Source: Streptomyces mayonensis
GTDB taxonomy: Bacteria; Actinomycetota; Actinomycetes; Streptomycetales; Streptomycetaceae
NCBI RefSeq assembly: GCF_018982965.1
Contig: NZ_JACBYP010000003.1
Span: 92,152-156,151 of the forward strand
Length of the DNA: 64,000 bases
Direction of reading: 5' to 3'
In this document: positions 50,347 to 59,194 of the stretch, piece by piece
Position numbering within the stretch: position 1 is the stretch's first letter
Layout: each line of letters begins with the position of its first letter
Notes under the pieces: generated by a model
The model's input: only the letters and a program-made list of their open reading frames with translations
What the model was told of the DNA's origin: nothing
Database searches by the model: none
Made by a program: the position numbers and the translations under genes

Positions 50347-51027
50347 ATGGGAGTACGGCTGATGGTGGTCGACGATCACCGACTGCTCGCCGAGGCGCTC
50401 GCCTCGGCGCTGAAACTGAGGGGGCACCGGGTGCTGGCCGCGGCGGCACCGGCCGCGGGGGCGGCGGAGCTGGTGATCAGCAGGGCGCCGGAGGTGTGCC
50501 TGCTGGGGACGGCGGTGCCGGCCGAGCCGGGGATCTTCGACCCGGTGACACGGATCAAGCGGGAGCGTCCGCAGGTGGCGGTGCTGGTGCTGGGGCCGGT
50601 ACCGAGCCCGCGGGGGATCGCCGCGGCGTTCGCGGCGGGGGCGTCGGGGTACGTCCGGCACGACGAGCGCATAGAGGGCGTGGAGCGGGCGATCATGAAG
50701 GCGCGGGCCGGGGAGGCGGCGGTGGCGCCTGCGCTGCTGCAGGGGGCGTTCGGGGAGCTGCTGAACCCGGCGGCGCAGCCGGACGACGAGGGGCAGCGGC
50801 TGCTGCAGATGCTCACGCCGCGGGAGGTGGAGGTGCTGGTGCGGGTCGCCGACGGCGAGGACACCCGGCTGATCGCGGCCGGCATGGGCATAGCGCCCTC
50901 GACGGCGCGCACGCATGTCCAGCGGGTCCTGATGAAGCTGGGCGTGGGCTCCCGCCTGGAGGCGGCGGCCCTGGCGGCCCGCACGGGGCTGCTGGACCGG
51001 GCCGCCGCCTCTGCCTCCGGCGGGTGA
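50347..51027 (+). CDS. LuxR/NarL-type regulator with degenerate receiver
   Basis: 226 aa, ATG 50347. The N-terminal receiver domain keeps the acidic pair (LMVVDDHRLL) but at the phosphorylation site reads VCLLGTAVP, where an Asp is expected, so it cannot be phosphorylated in the usual way. The C-terminal LuxR domain is normal: LTPREVEVLVRVADGEDTRLIAAGMGIAPSTARTH (residues ~156-190) and VLMKLGVGSRLEAAAL. No histidine kinase gene adjoins. It is probably an atypical, orphan transcription factor controlled by ligand or protein contact. A TAGCTT hexamer at 50299-50304 may be its -10. Confidence 0.88.
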   Translation: MGVRLMVVDDHRLLAEALASALKLRGHRVLAAAAPAAGAAELVISRAPEVCLLGTAVPAEPGIFDPVTRIKRERPQVAVLVLGPVPSPRGIAAAFAAGASGYVRHDERIEGVERAIMKARAGEAAVAPALLQGAFGELLNPAAQPDDEGQRLLQMLTPREVEVLVRVADGEDTRLIAAGMGIAPSTARTHVQRVLMKLGVGSRLEAAALAARTGLLDRAAASASGG

Positions 51028-51225
51028 GGGGCGCCGGGCGGGGCCCAGCTGCGGGCCCTTGCGCTGGGCTCGGTGTCTCCCGGGTCCCCGGCGTGGGTGT
51101 TGGCCGGGGGGTGGGTGCGCAGCCCGGCGCTGCGGGGTGCCGCTGCGCCCACCCGTGCCGCCCTGGGGGCACCTCCCAGGCCGTTCAGGCACTGGGGGAG
51201 GCACGATTGCCCGCAGCGGCGGCTG

Positions 51226-51534
51226 TCAGTCCTCCGTCCCCTCCTCCAGCGGAGGCGGCGGCGGAGCCGTCGGGCGGAGTTTCAGCCAGGCCAGGAAGAA
51301 CAGGCCCAGGACCAGCATCCCCAGCCCGGTCCAGAGGTTGATGTTCACCCCCTGCGCCTTGTCGATGTCGTTGTCGGACGCCACGAAGCCCGCGATCGTC
51401 ACGATGACGCCGTAGACCACGAACAGCCCGCCGATGATCCGCCGGATGTCGAACAGCCGCGCGGCCGTGACCGACTTGGTCTCCAGCTCGGAGACCTCCT
51501 CGTGGACGTTCCTGTCGGAGTAGGAATCAGACAT
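51226..51534 (-). CDS. Small two-helix membrane protein next to the sugar symporter
   Basis: 102 aa, ATG 51534, only 21 nt after the symporter gene. After a charged N-terminus (SDRNVHEEVSELETKSVTAARLFDIRR) there are two transmembrane helices, IIGGLFVVYGVIVTIAGFVA (residues ~33-52) and LWTGLGMLVLGLFFLAWL (~67-84), and a proline-rich acidic tail. This matches small proteins often encoded with SSS symporters in actinomycetes. It may be an accessory subunit, but the function is unproven. The region 51028-51225 upstream of its end has no gene. Confidence 0.78.
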   Translation of the reverse strand: MSDSYSDRNVHEEVSELETKSVTAARLFDIRRIIGGLFVVYGVIVTIAGFVASDNDIDKAQGVNINLWTGLGMLVLGLFFLAWLKLRPTAPPPPPLEEGTED

Positions 51535-51555
51535 GTTCTCTCAATCCTCCCGCGA

Positions 51556-53244
51556 TCAGAACGAGAACGGGATGTAGCAGGCGGCGGCCAGGACGACGGC
51601 TCCCCAGCCGAGCAGCGCCGGCTTGCGGTACCACGCGTCGTCGCCCTCGGAGGGCGCCTCGGACATGCCGGGGGACGTGGTGCCGTAGACCAGGCCCTGG
51701 AGTTCGGTGACCGGCTTCGGCTTGGTGAACAGGGACACCGCGACCATGACCACCGCGCCGGCGACGAAGCCCGCGATCGCGGAGACGAAGTTGGCGCCCT
51801 GGTCGGAGGGGATGTCGATGATGCCCTGCTTGTAGATGACGAAGTAGTTCACCATCGCCGCAGTGGTGCCCGCGACCAGGCCCCAGAAGCCGGACTTCAT
51901 GGACGCCCGCTTCCAGAACATGCCGATGATGAAGACGACGAACATCGGCACGTTGAAGAAGGAGAAGAGCGTCTGGAGGTAGCTCATGATGTTCGAGAAC
52001 GACGAGGCCAGGAAGGCCGTGCCGATCGACGCCAGTACGCCGATCACCGTGATGAGGCGGCCGAAGCGCACGTAGTAGGCGTCCTCGCGGCCCTGCTTCA
52101 CGTACTTCTGCCAGATGTCGGTGGTGAAGACGGTGTTGAACGAGGAGATGTTCGCCGCCATGCCGGCCATGAAGGCGGCCAGCAGACCGGTCACCGCGAT
52201 GCCGAGGACACCGTTGGGCAGCAACTGCTGCATGAGGTACGGGATCGCGTCGTTGTACTGGAGGTCCGAGCCGGGCGTGCCGATCTTCGGGACCAGGACG
52301 GCGGCGACCAGGCCGGGGATCATCACCACGAACACGATGAAGATCTTCGGGAAGGCCGCGATCAGCGGGGTGCGCTTGGCCGCCGAGAGGTTCTTCGCCG
52401 ACAGGGCGCGCTGCACCTCGGCGAAGTTCGTCGTCCAGTAGCCGAAGGAGAGGACGAAGCCGAGGCCGAGGACGATGGTCAGCCAGTTGGCGCCCAGCGG
52501 GTTGTCGCTGCCGATGCCCGTGCCGCCCCACGCCGTCATGAAGTCGGAGCCGTGGTTGGCGGAGAGGGAGTCGGACAGGCCGTCCCAGCCGCCGACCTTC
52601 TTCAGGCCCAGGATCGTGATCGGGATGAGGCCGGCCAGGATCACGAAGAACTGGAGGACCTCGTTGTAGATGGCCGAGGAGAGGCCGCCCAGGGTGATGT
52701 ACGCCAGGACGAAGAAGCCGGCCACCACGATGGCCACCCACTCGGGCCAGCCGAGCAGCGCCTCGACGACGATCGCGAGGGCGTAGAGGTTCACGCCGGC
52801 GATCAGGATGGCCGCGACGGCGAACAGGGCCGAACTCAGCAGGTGGGATGCCTTGTCGAAGCGCAGCAGCAGGAACTCGGGGACCGAGCGGACCTTCGAG
52901 CCGTAGTAGAACGGCATCATCACCAGGCCGAGGAAGACCATCGCCGGGATGGCGCCGATCCAGTACCAGTGGGTCGTGTAGACGCCGTACTGGGCGCTGT
53001 TGGCGGCCATGCCGAGGATCTCGGTCGCGCCCAGGTTGGCCGCGACGAACGCGAGGCCGGTGACCCAGGCGGGCAGCGAGCGGCCGGACAGGAAGAAGTC
53101 CAGGCTGGTCTTGACCGAGCGGCGGGCGGCGAAGCCGATGCCCAGGACGACCAGGAAGTAGATCCCCAGGATCGTGTAGTCGAGCCAGTTGGTGGGGAGT
53201 CGAAGCTCTGCCGCTAGGTATGTGGGGTGTGTGGGGGTTTGCAT
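51556..53244 (-). CDS. Sodium:galactose/glucose-type SSS symporter
   Basis: 562 aa, ATG 53244. It has fourteen hydrophobic helices of the sodium:solute symporter family. SLDFFLSGRSLPAWVTGLAFVAANLGATEILGMAANSAQYG (the FFLxGRs and AxNxsa Na-site region, residues ~47-90), the SSS signature around AYITLGGLSSAIYNEVLQFF (~180-199) and the late PxPVTELQGLVYG motif typical of sodium/galactose carriers are seen. It imports a sugar, probably galactose, with sodium. It is divergent from galTEK, forming a galactose-use locus. It is followed by a small membrane protein gene in the same operon. Confidence 0.9.
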   Translation of the reverse strand: MQTPTHPTYLAAELRLPTNWLDYTILGIYFLVVLGIGFAARRSVKTSLDFFLSGRSLPAWVTGLAFVAANLGATEILGMAANSAQYGVYTTHWYWIGAIPAMVFLGLVMMPFYYGSKVRSVPEFLLLRFDKASHLLSSALFAVAAILIAGVNLYALAIVVEALLGWPEWVAIVVAGFFVLAYITLGGLSSAIYNEVLQFFVILAGLIPITILGLKKVGGWDGLSDSLSANHGSDFMTAWGGTGIGSDNPLGANWLTIVLGLGFVLSFGYWTTNFAEVQRALSAKNLSAAKRTPLIAAFPKIFIVFVVMIPGLVAAVLVPKIGTPGSDLQYNDAIPYLMQQLLPNGVLGIAVTGLLAAFMAGMAANISSFNTVFTTDIWQKYVKQGREDAYYVRFGRLITVIGVLASIGTAFLASSFSNIMSYLQTLFSFFNVPMFVVFIIGMFWKRASMKSGFWGLVAGTTAAMVNYFVIYKQGIIDIPSDQGANFVSAIAGFVAGAVVMVAVSLFTKPKPVTELQGLVYGTTSPGMSEAPSEGDDAWYRKPALLGWGAVVLAAACYIPFSF

Positions 53245-53471
53245 TAAGCACTCGCTTCGTTCGCGAACTGATCCGGAGCGGAACCTACGCCTCCGCGTTC
53301 AGTATTTGAACACTTCCGGTAATGAAATTTGTTTGATTGTGATGATCGGTGTGGAGGGTGCGGGGGCGGGTGCTGGGGGTGGTGGGTTGTGATGTGTTAT
53401 GTTGGATTGTGTTGAGTGGTGGAGTGAGTTCATCGAGTGACGCAGAGCGCGTGGCGCAGAGGAGTCCGGCA
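53245..53471. promoter_or_regulatory. Divergent gal operon / symporter control region
   Basis: This 227-nt region is AT-richer than its surroundings (AATGAAATTTGTTTGATTGT) and holds TGTGAT hexamers at 53338-53343 and 53388-53393. Hexamer direct repeats of this kind were described for the Streptomyces galP1 promoter, as I recall. TTATGTTGGATTGTG at 53397-53411 may include the -10 of galT. A palindrome TTCGTTCGCGAAC at 53256-53268 is partial. Exact promoter positions cannot be fixed by eye. Confidence 0.5.
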
Positions 53472-54533
53472 GTGAAGAAGACCTCGACCCGGCTGGCCGA
53501 CGGTCGCGAGCTCGTCTACTACGACCTGCGCGACGACACCGTCCGCGAGGCCGTGGACCGCCGCCCGCTGGAGCGGACGGTCACCACCTCCGAGATCCGC
53601 CGCGACGCGCTGCTCGGCGACTCGGTCGCCGTCGCCTCGCACCGCCAGGGCCGCACCTACCACCCGCCGGCCGACCAGTGCCCGCTGTGCCCCTCGCGCG
53701 GCGACCGCCTGAGCGAGATCCCGGACTCGTCGTACGACGTCGTGGTCTTCGAGAACCGTTTCCCCTCGCTGGCCGGCGACTCCGGCCGCTGCGAGGTCGT
53801 CTGCTTCACCTCCGACCACGACGCCTCCTTCGCCGGCCTGAGCGAGGAACAGGCCCGGCTCGTGCTCGACGCCTGGACGGACCGCACCGCCGAGCTGTCC
53901 CATCTGCCCTCCGTTGAACAGGTGTTCTGCTTCGAGAACCGGGGCGCCGAGATCGGAGTGACCCTGGGCCACCCGCACGGGCAGATCTACGCCTACCCCT
54001 TCACCACCCCCCGCACCGCCCTGATGCTGCGTTCACTCGCCGCGCACAAGGACGCCACCGGCGGGGAGAACCTGTTCGACGCCGTACTGGCGGAGGAGCT
54101 GGACGGGGAGCGGGTCGTCCTGGAGGGCGAGCACTGGGTGGCGTTCGTGCCGTACGCCGCGCACTGGCCGTACGAGGTGCACCTCTACCCGAAGCGCCGG
54201 GTGCCCGACCTGCTCGGCCTCGACGAGGCGGCGCGCACGGAATTCCCCGAGGTCTACCTGGAACTCCTGAGGCGCTTCGACCGGATCTTCGGCGCGGGGG
54301 AGCCGCCGACGCCCTACATCGCGGCCTGGCACCAGGCACCGTTCGGACACCTGGAGGAATTCGAGGGCGTGACACGGGACGACTTCGCGCTCCACCTGGA
54401 ACTTTTCACTATCCGCCGTACGTCCGGCAAGCTGAAGTTCCTCGCGGGCTCCGAGTCCGGCATGAACGTGTTCATCAACGACGTGCCTCCGGAGCGCGCG
54501 GCCGAGCGACTGCGAGAGGTAGCGAGTTCATGA
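53472..54533 (+). CDS. galT: Galactose-1-phosphate uridylyltransferase
   Basis: 353 aa, GTG 53472 with AGGAG 8 nt upstream. GalT exchanges UMP between UDP-glucose and galactose-1-phosphate in the Leloir pathway. Zinc-site cysteines are in [11 protein letters not shown] (residues ~64-74), followed by VFENRFPSL. The catalytic H-x-H-x-Q is [12 protein letters not shown] (~162-173), and late zinc/substrate residues are in [11 protein letters not shown] (~279-289). Length is normal. The stop overlaps the galE ATG (ATGA), so translation is coupled. It is the first gene of galTEK. Confidence 0.95.
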   Translation: MKKTSTRLADGRELVYYDLRDDTVREAVDRRPLERTVTTSEIRRDALLGDSVAVASHRQGRTYHPPADQCPLCPSRGDRLSEIPDSSYDVVVFENRFPSLAGDSGRCEVVCFTSDHDASFAGLSEEQARLVLDAWTDRTAELSHLPSVEQVFCFENRGAEIGVTLGHPHGQIYAYPFTTPRTALMLRSLAAHKDATGGENLFDAVLAEELDGERVVLEGEHWVAFVPYAAHWPYEVHLYPKRRVPDLLGLDEAARTEFPEVYLELLRRFDRIFGAGEPPTPYIAAWHQAPFGHLEEFEGVTRDDFALHLELFTIRRTSGKLKFLAGSESGMNVFINDVPPERAAERLREVASS

Positions 54534-55492
54534 GCGGGAAGTACCTGGTGACCGGCGGGGCCGGATATGTCGGCAGTGTCGTCGCCCAGCATCTGCTGGA
54601 GGCCGGCCACGAGGTCGTCGTCCTCGACAACCTCTCCACGGGGTTCCGCGAGGGCGTCCCGGCCGGCGCCGCCTTCGTCGAGGGCGACATCCGCGACGCC
54701 GCCAAGTGGCTGGACGCCTCCTTCGACGGCGTCCTGCACTTCGCCGCCTTCTCCCAGGTCGGCGAGTCGGTCGTGAAGCCCGAGAAGTACTGGGAGAACA
54801 ACGTCGGCGGCACCATGGCCCTCCTGGAGGCGATGCGCTCCGCGGGCGTGCGGCGCCTGGTCTTCTCCTCCACCGCCGCCACGTACGGCGAGCCCGATCA
54901 GGTCCCGATCGTCGAGTCCGCGCCGACGAAGCCCACCAACCCGTACGGCGCCTCCAAGCTCGCCGTCGACCACATGATCACCGGCGAGGCGGCCGCCCAC
55001 GGCCTGGGCGCGGTCTCGCTGCGCTACTTCAACGTCGCGGGCGCGTACGGCGACTGCGGCGAGCGCCACGACCCCGAGTCGCACCTCATCCCGCTGGTCC
55101 TCCAGGTCGCACAGGGCCGCCGCGACGCGATCTCCGTCTTCGGCGACGACTACCCGACGCCGGACGGCACCTGCGTGCGCGACTACATCCACGTCGCGGA
55201 CCTGGCCGACGCCCACCTGCTGGCCGTGGCGGCCGCCGAGCCGGGCGAGCACCTCATCTGCAACCTGGGCAACGGCAACGGCTTCTCCGTCCGCGAAGTC
55301 GTCGAGACCGTCCGCCGCGTGACCGGCCACCCGATCCCCGAGGTCGTGGCCCCGCGCCGGGGCGGCGACCCGGCGGTCCTGGTGGCCTCGGCGGACACCG
55401 CCCGCGAGAAGCTGGGCTGGAACCCGTCCCGCGCGGATCTCGCGGGCATCGTGTCGGACGCGTGGGAGTTCGCGCAGCGACGCGCCGGCTAG
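54530..55492 (+). CDS. galE: UDP-glucose 4-epimerase
   Basis: 320 aa, ATG 54530 overlapping galT. GalE interconverts UDP-galactose and UDP-glucose with bound NAD. Extended SDR motifs are [17 protein letters not shown] (residues ~5-21), the catalytic Ser in [11 protein letters not shown] (~114-124), [13 protein letters not shown] with the Tyr/Lys pair (~140-152), RYFNVAGA and [13 protein letters not shown]. All are intact and of normal length. It is followed by an unusual 167-nt repeat-filled spacer before galK. Confidence 0.95.
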   Translation: MSGKYLVTGGAGYVGSVVAQHLLEAGHEVVVLDNLSTGFREGVPAGAAFVEGDIRDAAKWLDASFDGVLHFAAFSQVGESVVKPEKYWENNVGGTMALLEAMRSAGVRRLVFSSTAATYGEPDQVPIVESAPTKPTNPYGASKLAVDHMITGEAAAHGLGAVSLRYFNVAGAYGDCGERHDPESHLIPLVLQVAQGRRDAISVFGDDYPTPDGTCVRDYIHVADLADAHLLAVAAAEPGEHLICNLGNGNGFSVREVVETVRRVTGHPIPEVVAPRRGGDPAVLVASADTAREKLGWNPSRADLAGIVSDAWEFAQRRAG

Positions 55493-55659
55493 GACACGGC
55501 CGGTACCGGTCAGTGCCGGGCAGTACTGGTTGGTACCCGGCTCGTGGCGGGCAGTACTGCTGCCCGGCACGTACCGGTCAGCGCCGGTTGGTACCCGGCA
55601 CGTACCGGCCGGTGCTCGGCCGGTACCCACCAAGTCACGGAAGTACGAGGGGTCAGGGC
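55493..55659. repeat. Repeat-filled spacer between galE and galK
   Basis: The spacer consists of related units built on TACCGGTCAGYGCCGG, TTGGTACCCGGC and GGCAGTACTG, so GTAC occurs about every 15-30 nt and many GGTACC/CCGGTAC palindromes can pair with each other. There is no gene. galT-galE overlap by 4 nt, so this gap within the operon is unexpected. Confidence 0.85.
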
Positions 55660-56823
55660 ATGGGCGAGGCTGTCGCGGAGACCGTCGGCGAGCGGTTCCG
55701 GGAGCTGTACGGAGCGGAGCCGGAGGGGGTGTGGGCGGCGCCGGGCCGGGTCAATCTCATCGGCGAACACACCGACTACAACGACGGCTTCGTCATGCCC
55801 TTCGCCCTGCCGCACACGGCCGTCGCGGCGGTCTCCCGGCGCGACGACGGCATCCTGCGCCTGCACTCGGCGGACATCGGGGCCGGCCCCGTCGAGCTGC
55901 GCGTCGCCGACCTGGCCCCCGGCTCGGACAAGGCCTGGACCGCGTACCCCTCGGGTGTCGTCTGGGCGCTGCGCGAGGCGGGCCACGAGCTGACCGGCGC
56001 CGACGTCCACCTGGCCTCCACGGTCCCCTCGGGCGCGGGGCTGTCCTCCTCGGCGGCCCTGGAGGTCGTCGTCGCCCTCGCCCTGAACGACCTCTACTCC
56101 CTGGGCCTGTGCGGCCGGCAGCTCGCCCGCCTGTGCCAGCGTGCGGAGAACGTCTACGTCGGTGCCCCGGTCGGCATCATGGACCAGACGGCGTCCGCCT
56201 GCTGCGAGGCGGGCCACGCCCTGTTCCTCGACACCCGCGACCTCTCCCAGCGGCAGATCCCCTTCGACCTCGCCGCCGAGGGCATGCGCCTGCTCGTCGT
56301 CGACACCCGGGTCAAGCACTCCCACAGCGAGGGCGAGTACGGCAAGCGCCGCGCCGGCTGTGAGAAGGGCGCCGCGCTCCTGGGCGTCGACGCCCTGCGC
56401 GACGTCCCGTACGCCGACCTGGACGCGGCCCTCGAACGCCTCGGCGACGAGGAGGAGATCCGCCGCCTGGTCCGGCACATCGTCACCGAGAACGAGCGCG
56501 TGGAACGCGTCGTCTCGCTCCTGGAGTCCGGCGACACCCGCGCCATCGGCCCCGTCCTCGTCGAGGGCCACGCCTCGCTGCGCGACGACTTCCGCATCTC
56601 CTGCCCCGAGCTGGACCTGGTCGTCGACACGGCCCTCGCCGCCGGCGCCCTCGGCGCCCGGATGACCGGCGGCGGCTTCGGCGGCTCGGCGATCGTCCTG
56701 GTGGAGGCCGCCGACGTGGAGCCCGTCACCGAGGCGGTGCGGGACGCCTTCGCGGCGGCGGCCTTCAAGACGCCACGGACCTTCGAGGCGGTGCCTTCGG
56801 CGGGGGCCCGGCGCGTGGGGTGA
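55660..56823 (+). CDS. galK: Galactokinase
   Basis: 387 aa, ATG 55660 with GAGGGG about 11 nt upstream. GalK phosphorylates galactose with ATP. Signatures: the galactokinase motif PGRVNLIGEHTDYNDGFVMPFAL (residues ~28-50; catalytic Arg and substrate Glu/His/Asp), the GHMP ATP loop TVPSGAGLSSSAALEVVVAL (~121-140), GIMDQTAS with the catalytic Asp (~172-179) and GARMTGGGFGGSAIVL (~332-347). All are intact. It is the last gene of galTEK, separated from galE by a repetitive spacer. Confidence 0.96.
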   Translation: MGEAVAETVGERFRELYGAEPEGVWAAPGRVNLIGEHTDYNDGFVMPFALPHTAVAAVSRRDDGILRLHSADIGAGPVELRVADLAPGSDKAWTAYPSGVVWALREAGHELTGADVHLASTVPSGAGLSSSAALEVVVALALNDLYSLGLCGRQLARLCQRAENVYVGAPVGIMDQTASACCEAGHALFLDTRDLSQRQIPFDLAAEGMRLLVVDTRVKHSHSEGEYGKRRAGCEKGAALLGVDALRDVPYADLDAALERLGDEEEIRRLVRHIVTENERVERVVSLLESGDTRAIGPVLVEGHASLRDDFRISCPELDLVVDTALAAGALGARMTGGGFGGSAIVLVEAADVEPVTEAVRDAFAAAAFKTPRTFEAVPSAGARRVG

Positions 56824-56839
56824 CGGCTGTTCCGGCCCA

Positions 56840-56870
56840 GGGGCCAGGGGCCAGGGGCCAGGGGCCAGGG
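56840..56870 (+). repeat. GGGGCCA heptamer tract with G-quadruplex potential
   Basis: Four GGGG runs and one GGG run, each separated by exactly CCA, follow the galK stop by 16 nt. The G/C-rich low-complexity sequence continues to about 57055 with GGGGTCCCAGGG-type units and two copies of CCCTTGGGGATCCCC (starting 56965 and 56980), which are themselves palindromic. There is no gene in 56824-57055; it probably ends both convergent transcripts. Confidence 0.88.
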
Positions 56871-57055
56871 TCCCAGGGGGCTCAGGGGTCCCAGGGGGCC
56901 AGGGGTCCCCGCGGTCCCAAGGGGGCCCAGGAGGTCCTTTTGGGCCTTTCAGGGGCCCAGAAGCCCTTGGGGATCCCCGGGGGCCCTTGGGGATCCCCAA
57001 AGCCCGGTGGTCCCTGGCCCGGTGGTCCCGAGGGCCCGGGGGACCCGAGGTGTCC

Positions 57056-57256
57056 CTAGGGAGTCTCCGTCACCTCGATGGCCCCGGCGGGGCACATCGC
57101 CGCGGCCTCCCGCACGGCGGCGTGCTGGTCGGTGCCGGGCGTGTCCACCAGCAGCATCACTACGCCGTCCTCGTCGCGCTGGTCGAAGACCTCGGGGGCG
57201 GCCAGGACGCAGGCACCGGCGCCGCAGCACTTGTCCTCGTCGACGCTGAGCTTCAT
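57056..57256 (-). CDS. P450-associated ferredoxin
   Basis: 66 aa, ATG 57256. The cysteine pattern DKCCGAGACVLAAPEVFDQ and the late CPAGAIEV match the small acidic [3Fe-4S]/[4Fe-4S] ferredoxins that feed electrons to actinomycete P450s. One Cys of a full 4Fe cluster is replaced (C-x5-C spacing), favouring a 3Fe-4S centre. It lies 68 nt downstream of the P450 gene on the same strand, so it is its likely redox partner. No reductase gene is nearby. Confidence 0.9.
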   Translation of the reverse strand: MKLSVDEDKCCGAGACVLAAPEVFDQRDEDGVVMLLVDTPGTDQHAAVREAAAMCPAGAIEVTETP

Positions 57257-57324
57257 GGGGCGTTCCTCTCGCTCTCGCTGCTCCGGACGGTCCGTCGGAC
57301 CGGGGTCACCAGGCGACACCTGGG

Positions 57325-58548
57325 TCACCACGCGACGGGGACTTCGCGCAGGCCGCCCACGAGGAGGCCCTCGGTCTTGCGCAGCTCGGCGACGGGGACC
57401 GCCAGACGCAGCGTGGGCAGACGGGTGAGCAGCGTCTCCAGGACGACCTGGAGTTCGGTGCGGGCCAGGGCCTGGCCGAGGCACGAGTGCGGTCCCGCGC
57501 CGAAGGTGAGGTGGGGATTGGGCAGGCGGGAGAGGTCCATGTCGTCCGCGCCGGTGAACGCCTGCTCGTCGCGGTTGGCGGCGGGCATGCTGCACACCAC
57601 GGTGCTGCCCGCGGGCACGAGCTGCCCGTCGATCTCGATGTCCTCGCTGATGTAACGGCGCACGCCGAAACCGAGGTTGGCGTCGAAGCGCAGTGCCTCC
57701 TCGACGGCGGTGCGCACCAGCGCCGGGTCGGCCAGCAGCTGCTCCCAGCGGCTGCGGTCGTCGAGCAGCATCGAGACCATCTTGCCGATCATGTTGGCGG
57801 TGGTCTCGTGGCCCGCGACGAGCAGACCCATGCCGGTGGCGACCAGCTCGTCGTCGCTCAGGCCCTCGGCGTCGTCGGCGTCCTCGGTGTCCGGGCTCCC
57901 CTGGATGAGCGCGCTGAGCAGGTCGTCGGCGGGCTGCGCGCGCTTGGCGGCGATGTGCCCGGCCATGTAGGCGACGAACTCCTCGTGCGCGCTGCGGATC
58001 TCGTCGGCGCTGAAGCGGGTCACGCTCAGGAACGTGTCGGACCAGTGGGAGAAGCGCTCCCGGTCCTCGGCCGGGACGCCGAGGAGGTCGCAGATGACGT
58101 AGACGGGCAGCGGAAAGCCCAGGCCCGCCCGGAGGTCGGCCGGGGCGCCCCGCTCCACCATGGCGTCGACGAGGTCCTCGGCCATGGCGGCCATGCCGGG
58201 GCGCAGGGCGGCCATCCGCTTGGCGGTGAAGTACTTGCCGACCCGGCGGCGCCAGCGCCGGTGCGGTTCCCCGCGGTCGGGCAGGGCGGAGCTGCTGCCG
58301 GTGGCGGCGGCACCGCCGACGCCGCCGGGCGCCACCCGGGCGGCGTTGTCCTTCGCGGTGGGGCGTACGAAGCGGGCGTCGGAGAGCAGGCTCCTGACGT
58401 GCTCGTACCGGGTCAGGTAGACCGCCGTGTCGCCGCTGGGCAGGGAGGCGTGCGCGACGGGGCACCGGTCGCGCAGTTCCTCCCACTCGGCGGGGGCGTC
58501 GAGCGCCGTGTCGGTGCTCAGGGGCAGACGTACGACCTGTTCGGTCAT
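57325..58548 (-). CDS. Cytochrome P450
   Basis: 407 aa, ATG 58548 with GAGGAG about 9 nt upstream. Soluble bacterial P450 features: I-helix LLVAGHETTANM with the acid/Thr pair (residues ~240-251), K-helix VEEALR (~283-288), and the heme loop FGAGPHSCLGQALAR with the axial Cys (~351-365). A Gly/Ala-rich insertion (GGVGGAAATG, ~75-84) lies in the B-C loop region. It fits CYP107/CYP105-like monooxygenases. The substrate is unknown. It pairs with the ferredoxin downstream and is divergent from a MarR gene, with a 19-bp palindrome near its promoter. Confidence 0.93.
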   Translation of the reverse strand: MTEQVVRLPLSTDTALDAPAEWEELRDRCPVAHASLPSGDTAVYLTRYEHVRSLLSDARFVRPTAKDNAARVAPGGVGGAAATGSSSALPDRGEPHRRWRRRVGKYFTAKRMAALRPGMAAMAEDLVDAMVERGAPADLRAGLGFPLPVYVICDLLGVPAEDRERFSHWSDTFLSVTRFSADEIRSAHEEFVAYMAGHIAAKRAQPADDLLSALIQGSPDTEDADDAEGLSDDELVATGMGLLVAGHETTANMIGKMVSMLLDDRSRWEQLLADPALVRTAVEEALRFDANLGFGVRRYISEDIEIDGQLVPAGSTVVCSMPAANRDEQAFTGADDMDLSRLPNPHLTFGAGPHSCLGQALARTELQVVLETLLTRLPTLRLAVPVAELRKTEGLLVGGLREVPVAW

Positions 58549-58614
58549 CGTGTGTCTCCTCGGAAAGGCGGTGGGGCGTCCATCTGGAGAACCTGCGCAG
58601 TGCACCATACAGTA

Positions 58615-58633
58615 AAAGTGCATGATGCACTTT
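58615..58633. promoter_or_regulatory. 19-bp operator between P450 and marR
   Basis: AAAGTGCATGATGCACTTT is a perfect palindrome around one G, 67 nt upstream of the P450 start and 100 nt upstream of marR. TGCAC half-sites also occur just beside it (58600-58604). It is the obvious binding site for the adjacent MarR protein. Confidence 0.85.
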
Positions 58634-58732
58634 CGAAAGGGTCGGATCCGGGTCCGGGACGGACCGGTTCCGGTGCGGACATAGGGTGGTGGGCGCCACG
58701 ACCTGGCACCCCGAGGCCCTGAGGAGGACGGC

Positions 58733-59194
58733 ATGGACCCACGGCAGGCCGGGGACCGCGTCGAGCGTGAGTTCCTGATCCTCACCCGGCACATGGAGAT
58801 GACCTCCCCGCGCCGGGTGCGCGGCAGCGGCGACGCGCTCGACCGCAGCGCCTACGTCCTGCTCAGCCGCCTGGAGGTGCAGGGTCCGATGTCGGTGCCG
58901 GACCTCGTCGAGGCCTTCGGGCTCGCCCCGTCGACCTTCACCCGGCAGACCGCGGCGCTGCTGCGGGAGGGACTGGTGGAGCGGACGCTGGATCCCAACG
59001 GCAGTGTGGCCCGCAAGTTCCGCGTCACCGCCGAGGGACTCAAGCGCCTGCACGCCGACCGCGAGGCCATCGCCTCCGGCCTCTCCGAGGTCCTCGCCGA
59101 CTGGCCGGCGGACCGGCTCCGGCGCTTCGTCGAGGACCTCCAGCAGTTCAACACCGACATCGAACGCCTCACCGGGCGTCCCTGGCCGCGCTGA
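58733..59194 (+). CDS. MarR family transcriptional regulator
   Basis: 153 aa, ATG 58733 with GGAGG 6 nt upstream. Winged helix-turn-helix: LDRSAYVLLSRLEVQGPMSVPDLVEAFGLAPSTFTRQTAALLREGLVERTLDPNGSVARKFRVTAEG describes residues ~37-103 (recognition helix STFTRQTAALL; wing PNGSVARKFRVT). Flanking helices form the dimer interface. It is divergent from the P450-ferredoxin pair, so it is probably their repressor, responding to a small aromatic or lipophilic ligand, as MarR proteins usually do. Confidence 0.9.
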   Translation: MDPRQAGDRVEREFLILTRHMEMTSPRRVRGSGDALDRSAYVLLSRLEVQGPMSVPDLVEAFGLAPSTFTRQTAALLREGLVERTLDPNGSVARKFRVTAEGLKRLHADREAIASGLSEVLADWPADRLRRFVEDLQQFNTDIERLTGRPWPR

